Assembly: GCA_036245805.1 (NCBI GenBank)
Contig: BTRK01000002.1
Span: 1,674,001 to 1,738,000 of the forward strand
DNA length: 64,000 bases
Direction: 5' to 3'
From: Pristionchus mayeri
Lineage: Eukaryota; Nematoda; Chromadorea; Rhabditida; Neodiplogasteridae
Part shown: one piece after another, positions 39,737-50,800 of the stretch
Layout of the letters: every line of letters starts with the position of its first letter
Position numbering within the stretch: the first letter of the stretch is position 1
Notes under the pieces: model-generated
Told to the model about the DNA's origin: nothing
What the model saw: the letters and a program-made list of their open reading frames with translations, nothing else
Database searches by the model: none
Translations under genes and position numbers: made by a program

Positions 39737-42700
39737 ATGCAACACTTCCATCGCGTTATGTGCATCTCTTTGATCTGCTTCATCGTAAAGCCAACTGCAG
39801 CAGTTTGGGACAGTGAGTACAATGTTCATTGATGTCTGTATTTATTCTGTGTGTTTAGGAACACTCGAACCTTTTATCTACAAAGCTAGAGTAAACGTAT
39901 ATTTATTTGAAATAAATGCTCTAGTGATTCTCTCGAGAAGAGATTTGCGTAGATATATATTTACTTTTCACTCATTCAGATGAAATCCTCGACCAAATAA
40001 TGGAGATTGGATATCATCACGACTGGGAGAACAGCGACCGTGAGGCATTCGACAAGAGCATCCTGGGCGCGGCCAATTCGCAGCTGCTCACTGTTGAGGA
40101 CGTGAGTCGGCATACATATTTGTGGCTATGGCTAGGTCAGTAGCTCGATTGGTTGGTTTGAGAGTATGCAAAACAGAAAGGTAAGAGAAAACGTACATGG
40201 GAAACGTAGCGACGTGTGTTAAAAAGTCAACAAATGACTCTAGTGGTACAGTTCGACCAGCCTGATTAAAAGTCAAAATATGCGTTGTAATTGTGAAAAA
40301 TACTTGTCCTATAGGATATAGCATTGTTAATTGAAAACACTGAGTAAATTGCGTAAATACATATAGAAAATATTCATAGTACAAATAAATGAATATCATT
40401 CAGGAACTTCACACTCTGAAGAAGCGATCGCCCAAGGCATACAAGGCCATGCTTCCAATCGCTACCTATCTCGACACCCGATTTGATGGACTCGAAACGG
40501 AAGAGGCGCGAGATTTCATTCTTTCGGTGAGCATCAGTAACATACGTTATTGTATGATTAACAGAGGAAATCTGATAGAATTCAGATTTTCCCTGTAGTG
40601 TCCGTACAGCAAAACAATACCTATGCTGAAAATGCGCTCGCTGGCACAGTTTTTCACGTAGATTACGAAAATTGACCTTAGGAAGCCGTATGTCTGACCC
40701 TCATTCCCTGTGGTGCGCCTCAACGTGGAGGTCGGTTTTTGTAAATCGTGAACGGCTGCTCCAAAGCCCATACATATCAGGTTGGTCCATAAGTTTCTGA
40801 CTATTTTCATGTTCGGACATTTTGACCTTCCCCGTCCAAAGGATTCAGTCAATCAACTAATGGATATGCATAGTTGATGAAGGCTTGGGAATACTTTTTA
40901 CACGACGCAATATCGGGCCAATTCGATCAGCAAGGATGACACTATTCACAGTCAAAATCTACTTCGTGCTTGATTTTCAACACTCTTCAGTTGATCGTAA
41001 ATCCAAGGGCAGAAGAGATTAAGACAAAAGCGATGTATTGTTGAGAAGCCTATTACAGGTACAGAAAATATGACACTTCGGAAGTTCTGGTCCTCTGAAT
41101 CCTCGCTTAAAATTTTGGCCAAATCAATAAACTACGCCAATTGGAAAATGCTTGTTTTATATTTTCTGGCGCTGTACTCGTATAGGTCAACCTCGAGATG
41201 TCAATAGTCGCTCATTATTTTCTAACTTCCTATCTTAGTACATATTTATATTTAGGAGCAGATTAATAAATCAAAAGGTAATTAGGATATTTCGGAACTG
41301 CGATGTAGAAATTGAAACATTGAAATCAGCACTTTTTGTTGTTTCTCTCTTCTCACTCGCAATGAAGACCGAGTTATTCACGTTTAAATGAACAAGCAAC
41401 TCTTGCCCTACTGCATATATGTTGGGAAGATTCAGGAGGTCTCAAATATTTGAGAAGTTGAGCTCAACCAAAAACACCGAAAAACGCTATTTTCGGTAGT
41501 TTCGATATGAAAATAATTTTCTCACGTTCAATAACCGCTATATTCAATGTAAATGTTTTACGGTACTCCACCACTACTGACGTCGCTAAAACTATATAGG
41601 AATTGCAGGCAATCGAAATAGGCCAGGAGAAATTATGAAAAATAAAAAGTCAGAAACTTATGGACCAACCTAATAGCTAGCGATTCTTTAAGAACTCGAC
41701 GAGATAAGCATTTTCATGTTGGGAATGGAGGGCTAGATCATCTGCGAAAAAAGTTACTGTCATTTGAATTTTAAAAATCGATGCCATGAAAAGATGGTGC
41801 TCGATAACAAACCAGTTGTTTTCTTTCATTCGATTCCGCAAGCATTTTCACCCTTAGAACCAAATTTATAGGAAAATCGATGGGGTGGAAGATACCTACA
41901 TGCTCAAAGGATTATTGCGAAGTCGTAGTTTTTGGCCAACAATTATGATTTTTTATGCCTACAAATTTTAGTTCACGTTTTGGTGAGGAGATATGTACAA
42001 ATTCGTTTTCTACGGGTCGAAGTACGTCAGAAAAAAAATTGAACCCGACTTATTCTAAGATTTTCGATTTTTGGCCTCAAAAAGAAGGATTTTTCGCACC
42101 ATATTTTCATGGCATCGATTTTTAAAATTCAAAAGACTTTTTTCACAGTTGATCTAGCCCTTCATTCCCAACATGAAAAATGCTTACCTCGTCGAGTTCT
42201 TTAAGAATCACTAGCTATGTATGGGGTCTGGAGCAGCGGTTCACGATTTACAAAAACCGACCTCATCGTTGACGCGCGCCACAGGGAATGAGTGGTCAGA
42301 GATACGACTTCCTAAGGTCGATTTTCGTGATCTACGTGAAAAACTGTGCCAGGGGGCGCATTGTCAGCATAGGTAATTTTTTGCTGTACAGACGTATTTC
42401 GATTCTCTCAGATTTCTCTGTTAAATTAAAGTAAAACCGTTTCATTAGATGTCAAAGCAAATCAATTACGAAATTCGTCTAAGAGCTTCGCATAATTACA
42501 TGATAAATGATATTAAAAATACTTTCAGGAACTACCGAAGTTGAACAGCGATGGCCTTACTTTCTGGAAGGTAAGCAATGTATTCTACATCGATTTAAAA
42601 TTGGTTATGCTTGTCTTTAATCAATAGTGTCTTTTTCGACTTATTACACATCTTCCATGAGGAGCCTGCGAGCTATTATTTAGGACTAGATTCAGCATGA

Positions 42701-42961
42701 GTTAAATGCGCTTCAATGTGGTGTCGAGAGAAACGTCTTAACGTATTCATAAAAACTCAAAAGGGCAAATATTGTTTCGTTCCACCAGTATTTTTTTGCA
42801 TTATGATTATATCAGGGCAACGCGTTGATACACATTCTACGTATACATTACTTCAATTACTCAACCGTTTGCAGAAGGCCAAAATCATTGCTAACTACGT
42901 CTGGCTGTCGAGTGATGCTAAGGAAGATCTGAAAAACGTATTTCCTGAACTTATCGCCTAA
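39737..42961 (+). CDS. Fatty-acid and retinol-binding (FAR-like) protein
   Basis: Five exons in phase: 39737-39812, 39980-40101, 40404-40526, 42529-42570, 42875-42961; 450 nt, 149 residues. The N-terminus MQHFHRVMCISLICFIVKP is a signal peptide. The mature part aligns with the FAR family: ELHTLKKRSPKAYKAM, ATYLDTRFDGLETEEARDFI, and near the end a ...SSDAKEDLKNVFPELIA segment like the usual L-S-E-E-T-K-E-E-L-K-x-x-F-P. FAR proteins are nematode-specific alpha-helical secreted carriers of fatty acids and retinol. The protein is a little shorter than typical members (about 160-190). Its third intron is about 2 kb because of a fold-back element. Confidence 0.78.
40558..42424. mobile_element. Fold-back element, family FB-A, with nested insertion
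   Basis: Imperfect palindrome of about 1.87 kb in the FAR gene's third intron. Left end TTAACAGAGGAAATCTGATA mirrors TCAGATTTCTCTGTTAA on the right. Inner blocks (CCGTACAGC, CGACCTTAGGAAGCCGTAT, GGTCGGTTTTTGTA, GAACGGCTGCTCCA) match 13927-15776, so both are one family. A mariner-like element has inserted in the left arm. Confidence 0.8.
40777..41674. mobile_element. Mariner-like element nested in fold-back
   Basis: About 898 bp bounded by TCAGGTTGGTCCATAAGTTT and the inverted AAACTTATGGACCAACCTAA. It interrupts the left arm of the fold-back, whose sequence resumes after it at TAGCGATTCTTTAAGAACTC. No transposase frame. Confidence 0.75.
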
Positions 42962-43791
42962 AGAGGAAATGTTGATAGCTCGATTACAACCACCAAACAT
43001 ATCTGTGACAACCCATTCCATCCTATCGCGCAACCATTTTGCACTCAAACAATCATTGTTTCACGTGTTGGAATACATATTGCATTAATGATGCAATGCC
43101 ATCTATTTATTACTATTATGTGCTTCATCGTTGTCCATGCATTCGTATAAATATTTTCGAAATCCGGATTCCTCACTGTGTCTGCTATCAGAATGAACTG
43201 GCTTTTTCATCGACACTTGAAGCAAATCGCCAGTGTCATCGTTCCATGTTTGCGACCTGCACTCATTTTGAAGTAGTGAAAATGACATCGACAGTCACAA
43301 TTTGACGTCCTATCACATGTCAGGAGGAGTGAAAGAGCAAGCGATTCGAGGAGATTATTTCCATGATTTTTGAATGGGGAGAAACTACTATCGGAAATTG
43401 CAATTTTCGAATGTTCAGGTCTAGAGAGTGTTTAGAGTGAACTGAAGGCGACACGAATTGTTCTTACAAGCTCGTATTTTTAAAATTGATTTTTTAAAAA
43501 GAAATTGTGAGTGTTGAAAAAAGAGAGGGAACGTGTATCGCGTATTTTCGCGCCAATATCGACTGAATCCTTGGTGCGTGAATTGAACGCGTCGCGTCTC
43601 TTTTTCTTTAAAGTGCTGATGATGAAGTGGATTGCATTATGTTACGTATTGTCGAATTCTTCATCCTTATTATACCCGATTTCATTATTTGCCGATTTTG
43701 TTTCGTTGTTTTTTCATTAAATGAGGTGGATTCGTAATAATATATTTTCTGCTGAAGCAGGTAGTCATTTAGGTTTCAATCTGCTTGAACA
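42962..43791. other. Intergenic region, FAR to F-box gene
   Basis: No exon series. Short open frames only. Presumably the FAR 3' UTR and F-box promoter; no clear AATAAA close after the FAR stop. Confidence 0.35.
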
Positions 43792-44831
43792 ATGTCGAAT
43801 GAGAACGCACCGATAAACAATCCAGTCCAGGTCTGCTTTTTTCATATTTTGTAATATATCCTCTAATTGAATAATCAAAAAAATATGCGAGTCTTTGCTT
43901 GTACTTGTATACGTATCGTGAACTGGGTGGATGCAAAAAAAGAATGCAAATCATTGTCCACACAATTCATGGTGGTTAAGAAATGTCAGAAAACCAACAC
44001 CATGAGCTCACAGCATGGGCGATCATTCTCACATATGGTGGATGTATGTTTGGACAGGCATCAAACAATGTGTGATTCTAAACATTAATTTAATGACTTC
44101 AATATAAAATGTTTTTTTAGAAATGCTTGCTCGATCTGCCGAACGAATTGATAACATCGATCATATACGAGTTGAACATTAAGCAACGTCGGAGTTTCGG
44201 ATTGGTAAACAAGCATCTATCAGAACTTGAGAGGAAATCAGGTCGTCGTCGATTTGACGGCATTTACATGAACGGGGTATGAAGATTATGACACTATTGC
44301 GCATGATCCCAAAAAAATAAACATACCCTTCTCAAAAACTTTCACACAGGATATTTTTGAGACTCTAAAGCTATTGTGGGCTTACTGGGGAACGGTAAAC
44401 TTTGTGGTGGACATCGTGAATGTTATCATCCGACCGAGTTCCAGTAGTATTATTATCGACTTGATCGTAAGTATTGTCATATGTTTAGAACAACGACATT
44501 GTGATTGCGGAAGAAAATGGGAGAATGCAACTTCTGGTTGATATTCCTCATACTATACTGGAAACCATATTCTACCACGGACGAACAAGAACATTATGCT
44601 TGAATGTGAGCTGTCAAGAATATATATTTTTTAATGATTACTATAACAAGGAAAGAGTCTATTATCGCATTCTTATAAATTAAAACAGTGTCTATTTAGG
44701 GAGAAATGGATGCTAATGCAAAACGAACCATACAAGCCGCTTGCAAGACATTGTCCTTCAGGGAGCTGAGTGTAGAGCTGGGAGACGCGAATTCGAGCAG
44801 GTAAACATCATAATTTTTAATAGATAATAAC

Positions 44832-44886
<55 letters not shown>

Positions 44887-46112
44887 TATCATGATATAGG
44901 GCACAAGTAAATCGAAGACGTAACCGTAGGGAACGAGAGGCATGGTAGACGATGTCGCAACAAGGCAACACATGGCTGGGATGAGAATTGAGAACTAAAA
45001 ATAGTTTTGTACGGAAGTTGTGACACGATGTCATAGTGCAACATTGTTAGAAAGACACCTCGAATGATAATCTAAACTATGTGTTGTCAGAATCGTGACC
45101 GACTTTGTTCGAGAGTACATTCAGCTGGAAGAAATGGGAATAAAAGTTAGCGACTACAAAGGAGCAATCGATAATACAAGGCGCTTACTCCTTGCACTGC
45201 CTCCCTTGAAAAGACTCCGTGTCAACTCTGAAGTGAGCGATATTATTGTTCCTTTTTCAGGTTGATCGTTAAGAGTACAATACATAAATCCAATGATCGA
45301 GTAGGAATACATTAATGGAATTTGCAAACACTTTTTTGGTTTACCCTCGTTTACAATACATAACAATCATTATTGTGGGAGTAGAATGCGTCGCAAAGTG
45401 GTGTACATGATAAACTTCTTAAAGTACTACAATATTCGCGGAACGGGAAAATATTCACGGCTAAATATTTTCCCGTTCCGCGAATATTGTAGTACTTTAA
45501 GAATCATGCACACCACTTTGCTACGCATTCTATTCCCACAGTATCATAGTTAATTAATTTGCACACCTTATTGTGGAACACTTTAACGAAAAAAACAGTA
45601 TTAATAATAAATATAATACATCACGAGGTGTATAAATTCATTGGAGAGTAACATTGCAGACTAGTGGATCGCTGATATGCGACGAAATCTTTGTTCATCT
45701 CGCGACGCATTCTATGTCCATCGACATAACCTGTTCGGAAACAGCAATCACTTCAACTGGATTGACCAAAGCATTCGCGGTAGGGATATTTTCACAAAAA
45801 ATCCTTAATATGATGCACACTCTATATCCGATAGAGTGAACATCTGAATGAACTGGATAATATTAATCATTTGCATTTTGAACCTTTATCGATTGAAAAG
45901 TGGTTCAATTTTAGTTAGTGTGCGACGCTCATGAGAAATTTATCACACTGAAGCTTCCTTCTGCTGTACTAAACTCCTGGATTGATCAGCTGGACAGATC
46001 GGAATATTATGTGCAACGTGAAAAGATTGTTCATAAGAAGTCTGGAACAATACTGACATATACTCAGCCGGCTAGAGATGCTCATGTTGACACGCTGATA
46101 TGGATGATGTAA
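43792..46112 (+). CDS. F-box family protein, paralogue 3
   Basis: Seven exons in phase: 43792-43830, 44121-44276, 44489-44605, 44700-44800, 45091-45232, 45660-45779, 45915-46112; 873 nt, 290 residues. Starts MSNENAPINNPVQ. The F-box is CLLDLPNELITSIIYELN with KQRRSFGLVNKHLSELE. The fifth exon ends LALPPLKRLRVNSE, and the last has LKLPSAVLNSWIDQLDRSEY. Exon lengths equal those of the minus-strand paralogues almost exactly (156, 101, 142 and 120 nt), which confirms the model. It lies in inverted orientation to the other two, with the FAR gene between. The substrate-binding part is not recognisable. Confidence 0.78.
44831..44886. repeat. (AAT)n microsatellite
   Basis: About 18 AAT units in an intron of F-box paralogue 3. 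Confidence 0.95.
45373..45540. repeat. 168-bp hairpin in intron
   Basis: Near-perfect inverted repeat: TGTGGGAGTAGAATGCGT... mirrored by ...GCATTCTATTCCCACA, with AAATATT around the centre. Arms of about 80 bp. It lies between exons 5 and 6 of F-box paralogue 3 and would fold strongly in the transcript. Confidence 0.85.
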
Positions 46113-46140
46113 CACTAATGCTGATTGACAGAAAAAAACG

Positions 46141-46146
46141 AATAAA
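46141..46146 (+). terminator. Poly(A) signal AATAAA
   Basis: AATAAA 29 bp after the stop of F-box paralogue 3. Confidence 0.5.
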
Positions 46147-46491
46147 TAAGCACATGAATTTAATTTATAATTTATTCAATAAATTGTATTATTAAGAGAT
46201 AATGCAAGCAAACACTGGAGAACCACATTACACGGTGGTTTAATTGACTGATTTTGTAGTGAAACATACATCGTGTGAATGGTTTTCGATTCATTCACCT
46301 TTAGCAATTTTCACGGGAGTTTATATTGTTGCGGACAATACACAATACAAAAACTAAAATTAAACAAATATGGCTTCGCGGTACCTTCATTTTATATGAC
46401 CTGAAGAGATAGTGTGTAGAAAGGTGACCCAAATTCCTTTCTTGACCTCGAATTTCAAAATCGTATTTTATGAGGTTTATATTATGCACAG

Positions 46492-47840
46492 ACAGTTGCG
46501 CTCATAAGTGATTGCGCACTTTTTGAATTCGTTGTAACTTTTTGCCCAGGAAAAGCATAATTCTGACACTAAGGTGTGTTCTACCAAATTCATTGGAGAT
46601 TATTACTATAGTATTTGGACATGACGCAATTGCCCCGTTATTGCGTAGTAATGACGAAATCAATGTGCATTTTTTCAAAACGGCATTATTCTTACATGGA
46701 TTTTTTCCAACTCGCCAAACTTTCTGAAGTTAGAGATGCGCACGGGGCCTACCCAGAAATTTTTTTTGAAGTTGCTGCGCGACCGCACATTTGCAGCAAC
46801 CTTGCTGCAAAAACAAGGTCTGAAATTTGGAAATCAGCTCCTAGACTAGCTAGAGACTCGACCGAAACGCCAAAATGATCGCCATCATGAGTACAGTTGA
46901 TCCTGTGAATATGAAAACGATATCTCATAAATTGCCCTCAGGGCATGACAAAATCACTTTTTTGCATGACCATTTTTTGGACCTTCATATCTTTAGGGGA
47001 AAGTTAGGTAAAAATCTGATTTTTGTATAGGAATGTTCAAAATGTATTGGAGGGGTGGATTCCCAACTTTTTAGATTAATTGGACATCTTTCCTGCCCGC
47101 GGCGAGCGTTTTTCAGAGGCATACTAGGGTCGGGAATCACCCTGTTTACGCACTCTCGTCGTCTGTACTCTCTCGCCATAGGGGTAAATAAGGCGTTTTC
47201 CGACACTAGTATACCTCCGATAAACGCACGCCGCGGGCAGGAAAGATGTCCAATCAATCTAAAAAGTTGGGAATCCGGCCTGCAATACATTTTGAACATT
47301 CCTATGCAAAAATCAGATTTTTACCTAACTTTCCCATAAAGTTATGAAAGTCCAAAAAATGGTCATACAAACAAGTGATTTTTTCATGCCCTGGGGGCAA
47401 TTTATGAGATATCGTTTTCATATTATCAGGATCAACTGTACTAATGATGGCGATCATTTTGGCGTTTTGACCGAGTCTCTAGCGAGTCTAGGAGCTGATT
47501 TCCAAATTTCAGACCTTGTTTTTGCAGCAAGGCTGCTGCAAATGTGCGGTCGCGCAGCAACTTCAAAAAAATGTTCTGGGTAGGCCCCGTGCGCATATCT
47601 AACTTCAGAAAGTTTGGCGAGTTGGAAAAAATCCATGTACGAATAATGCCGTTTTAAAAAAGTGCATATTGATTGCGTCATCACTACGCAATAACGGGGC
47701 AATTGCGTAATGCCCAAATACCATGGCAATAATCTCCGATGAATTTGGTAGAACATACCTTAGTGTCAGAATTATGCTTTTCCTGGGCAAAAAGATAAAA
47801 CGAAGTCAAAAAGTGCGCACTCACTTATGAGCGCGACTGT
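46492..47840. mobile_element. 1.35 kb palindromic element, family FB-B
   Basis: One long inverted repeat centred near 47166. Ends are ACAGTTGCGCTCATAAGTGA and the reverse of TCACTTATGAGCGCGACTGT. Blocks such as CAGAATTATGCTTTTCC, GAGACTCG and GGACATCTTTCCTGCCCGC recur inverted. Not related to family FB-A. The open frames inside (up to about 100 codons) are mirror images of each other and not protein-like. It lies between the F-box gene and the 3' end of the modular gene, so it may overlap UTRs. Confidence 0.82.
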
Positions 47841-47896
47841 AAATGAGTTCGAATTGTAAATTTATTGCAAATGCTTGAAGTCTTAAACAACGGTGC

Positions 47897-50800
47897 TCAT
47901 TGAAGACATCGAACGGTAATTCTGACAGTGCATGGGGGAACAGTGTAGTTTCCATATCCCGAGGTTGGTACCGTTGTTCCCTGAAATGTACTCGTGTAGA
48001 ACAGTGCACACCATACAATACTGATATTATTAAATCGCCGGGATACGTTGCATTTTGATTATCTAACAGATATTTATTTGTAAAATCTGCAAATGTAATT
48101 TTTAAAAAAATCGTGCACTTAGGTGGCTGTCTCCATTGTAACATGTAGCGAAGCAGTGCTGTCGAACAAATACACCGGAAAGCTGAAATTGAATCGATTT
48201 GTCAAAGTTAAGATTCCAAACACCAATTTGTTCTTTATTTTGTAATGAACTGATTCTTACAATACAATTTCAAATTCTGCACATCAAATATTACTCGATT
48301 GAGGAACAGCTTGGAATTCGGTATTCTCGTTGCCCATCGCAGATTCCACGTCAAATATTTTTCAGTTGGCCAATCTGAAATTTAACAATATCTGCCATTG
48401 TCGGTCACCTATATCGATTTTACACTAACTGTAATCACATTTGCTTATCAATTAGTAATCATATTTTTCAAATGATATATCTCACTTTGAACGGAGATCT
48501 CCATCATCTGTCCTGCGTTATTTCGAATTTCTGCTACGATTCTCTTTTCACGTTTCCCTATAATGATAATTATCGATCATGTGTAGCACGATCATATGAT
48601 CAAGAAGCAAGTGGCAATTATCACATATACGCACACTCGCATTGACCTGTCTGCTGGTCGTATGCGTGACCTGAGAAGAATTTTTACAATACTTGAGGTA
48701 AAATTACCACTCACCAGAGAGGCATTGCGTCTTCGGGTTTGCAGGTTCCATCGAAATTAGAGCTGGGTCGCACAGACAGTTTACCCTCTTCGCTCCGTTA
48801 TTGGCAACTAAATAGTTGCACGTGTTTTTGCGTTATGTTTATCAGTATCTATGGGTTATAGTGAAGAAGATGCAAAATCATACTCATGAGTTAAATAGGA
48901 ACAGATTCAAATATGATATAAACAAATTTTCAAAAGAAACACATCCTACTTCAACATCTCCGAAGTTCTTTTGAGATACGCGATACGTACCGTATATTAG
49001 ATTAGACTTGTCAATGAGTGTGTACTAAAATGTTGAGCTTGAACATCAAAACGAATTTTTTTTAAATACAGTTAAAATACTCATTTAGAATATTGAAAAC
49101 GATTCATACAAGACTTAAACGAGCCTTTGACCGTTAAGAATCGTAAACATGCTTTTGAATAAGGCGTGATTTGTATATCATTTCGAATAAATTTACCTCA
49201 GCCTCATGCTCCTCTTGTTCCACATAAATCCAAGCTGTGCAGCCCCGACGCACTGTCAGCCACATCAACTTCAATATTGGTTTAGAATACGCTTTGCTTT
49301 GTTTAAATGCTGACCTGGTTAATCCATTTAGTGTCAGTAAGTTTGTGCTGCAATCAAAGAAATTAATACATTTTAGATAAATGATGATTGTACATCCTTT
49401 GTATTATATTTCTCTTGTTTATAATACACAATCGGCCTTCCAGAAGAGAGTCAAGAATGAGGAAGGAAGAGAAAAAATGTTTATGTGGTATTACGAAACA
49501 GAGGATGATTCAAAATTCATGCATACGAAAACTTCATACTGACCGTCGCCGCTACATTATTAGGCCAGTTGTCAATGGTGATTGGTTTCGTTTCGTGGCC
49601 TGAGTTCGTAATCTTCGCGCACCCGTCGGATGGCCCAGTCCCTGTATTGATAAATCGATATATTTGTCCACATCATTGTCATTATTTGGTAGACGATATG
49701 AATTAGTGTACAAATTATGTTCAACTTATTCTTAGAAAACGGAAATGCAACGAACATTCGCATCTCTTTGTGTCATTGTTGTAAGTGTGCATGTCTATGC
49801 ACTGCGGCGGTATCGGAGTTCGTACAAATCGTTCTGAAAGAAAACACTAAATATAAGTCCAAAGGATTGTTCCTTTTCTATTTGAACTACCTGACTATAA
49901 TATTACACTGCATTTTTGCCTCACCCTTTCCGCTGTCTCCATTCATACAGTCGCATGCGACTCTCGTCGCTCCAAAATATATCGGCACTTTAAGTTTTCC
50001 ACTCGAATATGCAGATTCAACGCCGTGAACACCGTATCCAACTGGAGACAGAGGCCATTGCTGAAATATGGATCATCTGGATCGATATCACTACAAATGG
50101 TTTACCGATCCGAGGTTATCTCGGATGAACATGGTACAATAGCATCCTTGACGCACTACGATTCTAGTAACCTGAAAATTGCATTGCATTGATGTTGAAA
50201 TCGTTCGATTTCCTTTGTACAGACAAATCCATTTTTTTAACTTAAATATTTTTTTTCGAATCAATAATGCTCATACCTGTAACTCATAAGTTGTCATTTT
50301 TGCATCTCGAAAATTCAGATCGGCACGCTTATTCAATGGCCAATCTAGAACAATGCATCAATTTTCGATATTTTTCTCTAACTTACTTGGAATTTCGAGG
50401 AAAAACTTCTTGCCTTGGTGGTTTTGAATCTCTGCCGCGAATTTATCATCCTGTTTCCCTATAAATTCTTTGTTTATCAAAACCTTTTTTGCATTGCAAA
50501 AAATGATTGAAGCCCATATACTCACAGACACATTTTTTTGCTGCTCGTTCCACTCATGGTGCTCCACACACTTAGTTTCGTGCGCTTTTCCATGTGTCTG
50601 GTGAACGTCGCAGTAGCAAAATATTGCAGATAGGCCCTCATAAACTGGAAAAAAGGACACCTTTAGGTTTTCCCAAGATTTGTTCATTTGTTTGTTCTTC
50701 AATGGGTGGCATGATCTATATCTTTTCATAGAAAAAAAATCGTTGAATCTGTTTGAATGACAAATATACGAACCACTGGACTCCACTGATCCCATTTCTA

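Noticed and set aside
44758..45034. Leu- and Tyr-rich minus-strand frames
   Set aside because: They are the translated AAT microsatellite and antisense of an F-box exon.
46542..47790. Open frames up to about 104 codons within the FB-B palindrome
   Set aside because: The plus- and minus-strand frames are the same sequence read from the two arms, so they are a by-product of the inverted repeat.
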